Under the pieces are notes generated by a model. It was given only the letters and a program-made list of their open reading frames with translations, was not told where the DNA came from and did not search any database. A stretch of 64,000 nucleotides of DNA from Mariprofundus sp. UBA1536. GTDB taxonomy: Bacteria > Pseudomonadota > Zetaproteobacteria > Mariprofundales > Mariprofundaceae. Below are positions 57,700-64,000 of this stretch, one piece after another. The translations under genes and the position numbers were made by a program. Numbering within the stretch: position 1 is the stretch's first letter; every line of letters begins with the position of its first letter. The stretch is from contig DCPU01000005.1 of NCBI GenBank assembly GCA_002323245.1, positions 1 to 64,000 on the forward strand, in the 5' to 3' direction.

Positions 57700-60516
57700 A
57701 TGGTGTTTCGTTTTATGGTTGTTGTGCTGCTGTGCCTTTGCGCAACGCAAGCCCGTGCTGGCCTGATGCATGACAGCACCTTGTCGTGGCAAACGGCGGA
57801 AAGTACCCACTTTCGTATCCACTTTCATGATGATGAAAAGTTTTTGGCAGAGCACGCTTTGGCGGTGGCTGAAGATGTTTACAAACGTTTAACGCCAGTG
57901 TTTCACTGGATTCCCTTAGCCAAAACAGAAATCGTGCTTAGCGATGAAATGGATATGAGTAATGGATTTGCTACGCCATTGCCATCCAATCGCATGAATT
58001 TGTATGTGTCCCCGCCGCGCAGTGTAAACAGCCTTGAAGATCATGCGGGTTGGTTTGAGACGCTTATTTTGCATGAGTTTGTGCATATCCTGCATATCGA
58101 CAAAGCCAAAAGTGGCCCCAATTCTGCCCGAGGTACATTTGGCCGATTTGCCCTGCTATTTCCCAATATGTTTATGCCGCCTTGGATGCACGAGGGGTTG
58201 GCAACGTTTTACGAAACCGATAAAGCCCTTGGCATTGGCCGCGGTCAAAGCAGTTATTTTCAAATGATGATGCGTATGGAAGTGGCAGGTGGTGTTAAAC
58301 CCGTACGGCAAATCAATCAGCCCATTGTAACATGGCCGCTGCTGACCAGCCGTTATTTGTACGGCGTATATTATTACCAGTTTTTAGCGGAGACCTATGG
58401 GGTCAGCACGCTGCAAACCTTGGTCGAATCGTATTCCGATCATTTGCTTCCCTTTGCCATCAATGATTTGCACGAAGCTGTTTTGGGCAAAGATTTGGAA
58501 ACGGTGTGGGCCGAGTTTGTTGCCTATTTACATCAAACATTTGATGGGCAACTGCAGCAGCTCAAAGCATCAGCCACGCCAGCTTTGGCCATCACCAACA
58601 ATGGTGATTTCAAACGCAGTTTGGTCAGTGATGGGCAAGCCGTGTATTTTGTGGATGAACATTTGGCTACGGGCACCAAGCTTAAAAAGGTGCTTCAAGA
58701 CAAGTGGTTTGAAATCGCTGATGTGCATAGCAGCGCTTCGCTTTCCTTGCATCCGCAAGCAGGAATGCTGATTGCGCAACCTGAAGTCTGCCGTAATGCC
58801 GATGTGTATTATGATTTGTATCGTCTTGATGTGCAGTCTGGTGAGCAGCAACGACTGACCCATTGCGCCCGTTATGTGTCGGCCACTTTTGCCGCCGATG
58901 GTCAAAGCATTTATGCCCTTAAAAATGAGCGCGGGCATCACGCTATTGAAATGCTTGATTTGCAGGGTGAGCGGCTGGACACCCTCTGGCAGGGAGAGCA
59001 GGGCGTGGTGTTATCAGGCCTTGATGCATCTTATGATGGCCAAGCGCTGGTGGCATCGGTATGGCGCGAGACTGGGGGATGGAACATTGAAGAGTTTGAC
59101 CTTCAATCCAAACAATGGCGTGTCTTAACATCGGATGCAGCGACTAAAACGGACGTGTCTTATCTGCCGCAAAGCAGGGATGTGCTTTATGCCATGGATG
59201 GTGAAGGCGTTTATAATATTTATCGTTTAAATGATGGGGAGTCGGAAGCGATGCAACTGACTTCCGTGGTTGGCGGCGCATTTTCGCCGCGACTGGATGA
59301 TGCGGGCAACCTTTGGTATGTAAATTATGGCACGGCTGGTTTTGATGTGGTCAAAACAAGCGCCTCGGAAGTATTGCAACAACCTGCGCCATCTGGCCCA
59401 GCATGGGTATCGTTGCCCAAGCTAGAGCCTATTAATATTGAGAAAGTAACACCTTATGAGCCTTGGGATTCTGTGCTGCCTACAAGTTGGTTCCCTGCAT
59501 TTTATCTGTCGGGTGCTTATGTAGAGCTGGGTGCAGTGGTTAATGGCGCTGATGTGCTGTATCGCCACCAATACAATCTCTATGCGGGTTTGGAATCGCA
59601 AACGCCATCGCCAGTGTTTAATCTGCAATATGTGTATGACCGATTCGATCCATTGGTTCGTGTGAATGCCCAACGTTTGATGCAGCCTTATTTGGATAAT
59701 CAGTCCATTGTCGCCACCACCATTGTACAGCGTATGGACGTTGAAGCCGTTTATCCGCTGCTGAGCATGAATGAAGGACACACCTTTCATGTGGGTCTCA
59801 GCCACTGGCAAGAAAATTTGGCATGGTTGCATGCTTCCTACACCAGCAGTGGCATAGATGTGCAAGACACGCTGCTGGGCGCGGCATGGGTGTATGACAC
59901 CACCGATCAGCGGGGACGATCCATCAGTCCATCCGAAGGCCAACAATGGATGTTGCTGGCTGAATCTGGAAAAGGCTTGGGCGGTCAGTTTGCGGGCAAT
60001 GTTATATCGCTTGCTGCAAAAAGTTATTGGGATTTGGGCAGTGAGCAGGTGTTGGCCTTTCAGGCTTATGCAGGCTTTGGTGATGCCAAATCGCGCCCAT
60101 TTCACGTAGGTGGTAGCCGTTGGGGTAATGTGATTAGCCCGATTATGGTCGGCGCCCCTTACAATCATCGTAGGTTTTCATTGCGTGGTTATGGTGATGC
60201 ACAAACAGCACTTACAGGCGAAGATATGGCGTTGAGCTCCTTGGAATATCGTTTCCCCATCGCCCGTATTGAGCGAGGAATCATGGCGCCGCCTATTGGT
60301 GTGCATCAGGTGTTTGGTCAAATCTTTGTCGATGCCGCCCGCATTGGCAGCAGCCTGAGTGCTTCGCCCACCTACACCAGTGTAGGTGCAGAATTGGGCG
60401 TTGATTTGGTCTTGTTTTATAACTTGGGCGCGAGGCTGCAAGTGGGTGTGGCTAAAGGTCTGGATGTAAACATTGGTGAGAATCAGACCTACATTCGGCT
60501 AGGAAGTATGTTTTAG
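57700..60516 (+). CDS. Secreted gluzincin peptidase-propeller-beta-barrel fusion
   Basis: A 938-residue protein in three parts. A signal peptide (MVFRFMVVVLLCLCATQARA) is followed by a zinc peptidase of the gluzincin/peptidase MA type. Zinc ligands are His125 and His129 of HEFVH and Glu165 in MHEGLATFYE, with Glu126 as the catalytic base. Next, about residues 290-580 look like a TolB/WD40-type beta-propeller with repeated D-G/N-G-turns. About residues 615-938 look like an outer-membrane beta-barrel of the surface-antigen type, ending in Phe (LGSMF). The start was set at the ATG after GGAGG; an ATG at 57664 gives an extra 12 residues. No exact homologue is recognised; the domains are suggested by motifs. 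Confidence 0.72.
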   Translation: MVFRFMVVVLLCLCATQARAGLMHDSTLSWQTAESTHFRIHFHDDEKFLAEHALAVAEDVYKRLTPVFHWIPLAKTEIVLSDEMDMSNGFATPLPSNRMNLYVSPPRSVNSLEDHAGWFETLILHEFVHILHIDKAKSGPNSARGTFGRFALLFPNMFMPPWMHEGLATFYETDKALGIGRGQSSYFQMMMRMEVAGGVKPVRQINQPIVTWPLLTSRYLYGVYYYQFLAETYGVSTLQTLVESYSDHLLPFAINDLHEAVLGKDLETVWAEFVAYLHQTFDGQLQQLKASATPALAITNNGDFKRSLVSDGQAVYFVDEHLATGTKLKKVLQDKWFEIADVHSSASLSLHPQAGMLIAQPEVCRNADVYYDLYRLDVQSGEQQRLTHCARYVSATFAADGQSIYALKNERGHHAIEMLDLQGERLDTLWQGEQGVVLSGLDASYDGQALVASVWRETGGWNIEEFDLQSKQWRVLTSDAATKTDVSYLPQSRDVLYAMDGEGVYNIYRLNDGESEAMQLTSVVGGAFSPRLDDAGNLWYVNYGTAGFDVVKTSASEVLQQPAPSGPAWVSLPKLEPINIEKVTPYEPWDSVLPTSWFPAFYLSGAYVELGAVVNGADVLYRHQYNLYAGLESQTPSPVFNLQYVYDRFDPLVRVNAQRLMQPYLDNQSIVATTIVQRMDVEAVYPLLSMNEGHTFHVGLSHWQENLAWLHASYTSSGIDVQDTLLGAAWVYDTTDQRGRSISPSEGQQWMLLAESGKGLGGQFAGNVISLAAKSYWDLGSEQVLAFQAYAGFGDAKSRPFHVGGSRWGNVISPIMVGAPYNHRRFSLRGYGDAQTALTGEDMALSSLEYRFPIARIERGIMAPPIGVHQVFGQIFVDAARIGSSLSASPTYTSVGAELGVDLVLFYNLGARLQVGVAKGLDVNIGENQTYIRLGSMF

Positions 60517-62303
60517 GCTTCAATCAACGCGCTAAGTATTTCATCCCAGTGTGATATAAAAATGTAGTGACCATTTTCTTCGAGGAAATGAGATTTGCAG
60601 TTGGGGATGGCAGCGGCAATATCTTTTGCAGAATCAATATTGGAAAAACAATCGTGGATGCCGTGCCAAATATGTACTTCTGTCTTGATATCTTCTGGGT
60701 TGAAATCCCAATCTTTGAGTCGCAAATAATAGTCAGCAACAATGCCATCGATATTGCTACTTGTGACATTATTCATGGACTCTTTAAAAATTTTCTTGTG
60801 TTCATCCGATGAGACGATCGCTCGGTCTGATTCATAAAAATCGGACGCCATCAATTCGAAATAGCTGTTATTCTTTTTCAAGGCCTTCAAAATAATTTTA
60901 CTAAAGGGATAAAGAATCGATTTCGGTGTTGAGCGGGCTAAAATTTGAAGACGTCGATCGAAGGGAAGAAGATTTTCTAAGTGCTCAAAACGCGGGTCAG
61001 GCATGCAGCCTGTGGTTGCAGCGCGCTTTACCCTATCTGTAAGTGTGGCTGCACAAGCCAGAGCATAAGGGCCACCTTCGCCATCACCGGTTACGTAAAA
61101 ACTATCAATGCCTAAATGGGATGCCAGTTGCTGAATGTCTCGTTTACAGTAATGGCTTAGTGAGTGTTCATGTTGAGGGTCGGAGCAGCCATGCCCAGGC
61201 CGCTCTGGAACGATAACACGTAGACCATGAGTTTCAGCGAAGGTGCTGTAAGGATGTAACTTTTCTTTGGAATGGAGCCAACCGTGGAAATGGATAAGCG
61301 GGGTGCCATGTCTATCGCCAAATTCGGTAAATTCCATCCAACGGCCATCCATAAGGCGAATGCCTTTAGTTTGTGGAGTTTCAGACATGTTTTTTGAGAA
61401 GTTTGCTTCGGGTTCTGAAAGGCTAATGTTCACAGGTGTTGACGCTCTTGCACCAATGAGCGCTGCAGGTCCGGTAAGCACCATCTTGATAAGTTCAGTT
61501 TGGCTATGGGTGTTCGTTTTTTCGAGAATCGACTTGAGCTGTGAACGAACAGTATGCTTGCTAATACGCTGCTTGTTAGCGATTTCGCTCAAACTGTGGC
61601 AGCCATTCAATAGATGCTTTAATAATCGAGCTTCAGCCTGTGTCAGTGTGTAGGTTTCACTAAGGATATCTGCCGATATTTCCTGACGACTTTTTGCACA
61701 AGAAATGTAAATGGAAATCAGAGGCACATCAGTTGGCAGGTTGTCTATGTTTGTAGGAGTAATATAGATGGAACATGGGTTGTCAGAGGCTGCCCCAATC
61801 ATCATGGATTTCTCTTGTTGGGATGAGTGTCTGTTGACCTGAGCCACTGCAATATCGCGAACAACTCGGTGAAGATTTTTTGTATCTGTCACAGATTTTA
61901 AAACAAGCTGATTGCTCTTTATGGTGAGCTCATCATTCTCATTTAGTATATTTTGTGCATGTTGATTCATCGCGGTGACAGTGCAGTTTTCATCAGTGAG
62001 GATAATGCCAATGGGCAGTCGGTCTAAGACATCTGCAACAGCATTTCGCTCATTCTCTAAAGCGTTAAATCTATGGTTGAATTCAATGGCCCTGCGGAAA
62101 TGAGGTTTTAGAATTTGTGTCTTCGCTTTGTTTTCGGAGACAACTTCGTTTTCTTGATCTTTTTGAACATCAAGTGGTAACCCCAGCGTAGTGTCTAAAA
62201 TGGATAGCAACTGCGGCCATAACTCGGGGCTTTGGGCAGAGTCATAAATGAGACCAATAATCTCAGAGAGCTGTTTTTGGTCGTCTTGACTCATTCGCTC
62301 CAT
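60513..62303 (-). CDS. PAS-LuxR regulator fused to a nucleophile-less alpha/beta-hydrolase
   Basis: A 596-residue protein with a PAS-like N-terminal region (about 75-165), a LuxR-type HTH (about 219-277, ISKHTVRSQLKSILEKTN) and a full alpha/beta-hydrolase domain (about 310-596). The hydrolase part keeps the HG of HFHGWLH, the acid-type Asp in HGIHDCF and the His in NGHY. The nucleophile elbow is G-D-G-E-G-G-P, placing Gly408 (codon GGC) where other members have Ser, so it is probably not catalytic. It may be a ligand sensor. ATG at 62303 with GGGAGG is preferred to a GTG at 62321. It lies 99 bases downstream of the ceramidase gene on the same strand. Confidence 0.8.
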   Translation of the reverse strand: MERMSQDDQKQLSEIIGLIYDSAQSPELWPQLLSILDTTLGLPLDVQKDQENEVVSENKAKTQILKPHFRRAIEFNHRFNALENERNAVADVLDRLPIGIILTDENCTVTAMNQHAQNILNENDELTIKSNQLVLKSVTDTKNLHRVVRDIAVAQVNRHSSQQEKSMMIGAASDNPCSIYITPTNIDNLPTDVPLISIYISCAKSRQEISADILSETYTLTQAEARLLKHLLNGCHSLSEIANKQRISKHTVRSQLKSILEKTNTHSQTELIKMVLTGPAALIGARASTPVNISLSEPEANFSKNMSETPQTKGIRLMDGRWMEFTEFGDRHGTPLIHFHGWLHSKEKLHPYSTFAETHGLRVIVPERPGHGCSDPQHEHSLSHYCKRDIQQLASHLGIDSFYVTGDGEGGPYALACAATLTDRVKRAATTGCMPDPRFEHLENLLPFDRRLQILARSTPKSILYPFSKIILKALKKNNSYFELMASDFYESDRAIVSSDEHKKIFKESMNNVTSSNIDGIVADYYLRLKDWDFNPEDIKTEVHIWHGIHDCFSNIDSAKDIAAAIPNCKSHFLEENGHYIFISHWDEILSALIEA

Positions 62304-62402
62304 GCCTTTTCCTCCCTGCACACCATCACTTCGGAAACGACATCATAGAATTGCGCTTCTGGCAAGGCATATCCTTATTTCCATGATGGGTATGACTGTG
62401 CA

Positions 62403-64000
62403 TTAGTTGTTTTGACCTGAAAAAAATTCTGCTGATGTATGGGCTACGCCATCATGAGCTATAATCTTGAACCGCAAAGGACTTGTTTCGTTCAAGTCGG
62501 CTGAAGGCAACCAAAAGGCACACCATTTACTTTGTTTTTTCTTCCACATGGATAATTGAATGATAAAATTGGTGCCTTGATCATTCTCCAGAATTTCACC
62601 AACTGTTAATGGTTGCCATCGCCCATCGGGTTGCTTTTTTTCAACCTGGACTGAAGGCGTCATAGTTAAGTCGTGTGCTTTAGCCTCTGCAATAGTTGGT
62701 GCGGGCCCGTCCCAACAAGCGTCGTACATTTGAGGTTTTTCTCCATTTGTAAACATGGTTTTAACAATATGAGTTTTTAACGCATCTTTCTCCATAGACT
62801 TAAAATCTTTCGAGACAGTTGAAAAAGTTTGTACTTCTCCAGCATCATAGTGGTATTTATAGGGTTCATCATTTGATGCGGGAGGCTTCTCTGAAAACTG
62901 TTCGGCCAAAGTCTTTAGTCGCTTGCCCACAAGAACACCTGCCAATCCCCCATACAGGGTGGAACCACCTTCATACTGTCCTGCCTTATATTCTTCCGGC
63001 GTCGTGAAATATGATACGTACTCATTACTTAGGCCAAGCAAAATCACCTTTTCCTTCGATACCTTCAATTGGGAGGCCAATTCATTTCGAATTCGCCTAC
63101 CCATCATGGTCGTAAACTCACCTGGCAATGTAGCCAACACAATTGGACCAAGTGTATAGACACCGAGCGGTGCTTCTGTTGGCGGCGAGAAGCAGCGCAT
63201 GTAATATTTTGCTGCCCAAAAAACTACTCTGCATAAGGGATCTGGAGCACCTTCATGGCATCCGATGAAATTATCACGTGTTTTTGTCGGTCCATCTTCT
63301 GCGCCTGCAAGAGCGCCTGGTCCGCCAGTTAATTTCTTTTCAGTGAATTTATCCTTCCCTACCTTTGCACCAGCCAGTTGCTCTCTTGAAAAGCGTACCT
63401 TGATATCGGCATTGATTTGAATGCTTTTATTTTCGGTATTCAGTATGGCGTCACCTAGCTTTTTACCAAGCCGAAGTGTTTCATTTCGTGTTTGCGAAAT
63501 CCAAGCGGCTGAGACATCACCTTCGGCACCATTAAAGATGGCTACAACAGGTGCACTCCCCCCAGAAATCAACCCCAGCTTTTGCTCAGCAACGGTTGCG
63601 GCAACACCAAACATATCGCTTGAATAAATAGCAGCCTCATGGCTAAGGGTGGTGGGATGAACTGCGAAGAAAGCACCAATGCCAATCACATGAGATGGTT
63701 CTTTAGCGCTTTTAATCCACAGCGTTTGTAACATGGGGTCAACTGCATGGTAAGCACTGATTGGGTTGGGACTATATATGGGTGGAAGACTATCAGTAGG
63801 AAGAGAGTTGCTGCCTTCTAATATTTCAGACACCTGGCTCTTCTCATTTTGAAGAAAAGCTTCGATGCTCCGATTACGAACCAGTTTTTCAACCTGTGCA
63901 TCGCCAAAATAAAGCTTTGCGCTTTCGGCTGTGTTGCATGATGCCAAGACAACATCAGCCAATTGATTTGCCAAGAAGTCGAACAAGTTTCGGTCAAACC
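62403..64000 (-). CDS. Neutral/alkaline ceramidase, N-terminus outside window
   Basis: About 530 residues of a ceramidase of the neutral (non-lysosomal) family are present; the frame is open to the end of the window. It cleaves the amide bond of ceramides. Family segments are VHPTTLSHEA then SSDMFG, the catalytic-serine loop NGAEGDVSA, LATLPGEFTTMMGRRIRNEL, GLSNEYVSYFTTPEEYKAG, and EGGSTLYGG. The C-terminal domain is about 100-150 residues and ends near AHTSAEFFSGQNN. Many such enzymes are secreted, but the N-terminus is not seen. Bacteria with them often interact with sphingolipids from other organisms or from their own envelope. The neighbouring PAS-LuxR protein could regulate it. Confidence 0.87.
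   Translation of the reverse strand, partial: FDRNLFDFLANQLADVVLASCNTAESAKLYFGDAQVEKLVRNRSIEAFLQNEKSQVSEILEGSNSLPTDSLPPIYSPNPISAYHAVDPMLQTLWIKSAKEPSHVIGIGAFFAVHPTTLSHEAAIYSSDMFGVAATVAEQKLGLISGGSAPVVAIFNGAEGDVSAAWISQTRNETLRLGKKLGDAILNTENKSIQINADIKVRFSREQLAGAKVGKDKFTEKKLTGGPGALAGAEDGPTKTRDNFIGCHEGAPDPLCRVVFWAAKYYMRCFSPPTEAPLGVYTLGPIVLATLPGEFTTMMGRRIRNELASQLKVSKEKVILLGLSNEYVSYFTTPEEYKAGQYEGGSTLYGGLAGVLVGKRLKTLAEQFSEKPPASNDEPYKYHYDAGEVQTFSTVSKDFKSMEKDALKTHIVKTMFTNGEKPQMYDACWDGPAPTIAEAKAHDLTMTPSVQVEKKQPDGRWQPLTVGEILENDQGTNFIIQLSMWKKKQSKWCAFWLPSADLNETSPLRFKIIAHDGVAHTSAEFFSGQNN

Noticed and set aside
59422..60168. Antisense open frame of 248 codons inside the beta-barrel region
   Set aside because: It overlaps the barrel-coding part and has no domain or start signal of its own.

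Overview
The window reads as a chromosomal segment of a Gram-negative bacterium of the phylum Pseudomonadota, with moderate G+C (judged by eye, not computed). The evidence is the tuf-rpmG-trnW-secE-nusG-rplKAJL-rpoBC core, an L10-type leader, outer-membrane features (Aas/LplT, AsmA-like protein, C-terminal beta-barrel), an IscR regulator and an O-antigen-type Wzx/Wzy cluster. The single-span SecE and the mre/mrd operon directly after rpoC argue against an enteric gammaproteobacterium. A zetaproteobacterium is one possibility, but the sequence alone does not prove it.

Layout. (1) 1-12451: the 3' half of tuf, rpmG, tRNA-Trp, secE, nusG, rplK, rplA, rplJ, rplL, rpoB, rpoC, with terminators or leaders at the expected joints. 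(2) 12531-17641: the rod-shape and elongasome operon mreB-mreC-mreD-mrdA(PBP2)-mrdB(RodA), tightly overlapped. (3) 17645-20977, minus strand: aas-lplT, lysophospholipid re-acylation. (4) 21306-37561: a one-directional, overlapping polysaccharide cluster of 16 genes. It encodes a UDP-HexNAc 6-dehydrogenase, Gmd, ColC/ColD (GDP-colitose pathway), an acetyltransferase, a sulfotransferase, GT10 and GT11 fucosyltransferase-family enzymes, Wzx, an epimerase, two GT2, Wzy, a GT4, a 4-reductase-like SDR and an initiating phosphoglycosyltransferase. (5) 37579-44511: ACT-domain regulator, peptide deformylase, VOC protein, tRNA-Phe, AsmA/DUF748-like protein, alanine racemase, and divergently iscR with a cysteine desulfurase. 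(6) 44625-50634: a signalling block of CHASE2 adenylate cyclase, FIST sensor and PAS hybrid histidine kinase. (7) 50847-57630: tRNA-Val, thrS, infC (AUC start), rpmI, rplT, pheS, pheT. (8) 57700-64000: a peptidase/beta-propeller/beta-barrel protein, then on the minus strand a PAS-LuxR-alpha/beta-hydrolase regulator whose nucleophile serine is replaced by glycine, and a truncated neutral ceramidase.

How the parts work together. Blocks 1, 2 and 7 are housekeeping: translation, transcription and wall elongation. Block 4 appears able to build and export a surface glycan with a colitose (3,6-dideoxy-L-sugar) branch, a hexosaminuronic acid and acetyl/sulfate decoration. No manB/manC, wbpM-type dehydratase or chain-length regulator lies in the window, so these must be elsewhere. 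The most unusual items are the colitose/GT10/GT11/sulfotransferase combination, the ceramidase plus pseudo-hydrolase LuxR pair, the FIST/hybrid kinase/cyclase block, and the peptidase-barrel protein with an 18-bp palindrome covering its ribosome binding site.
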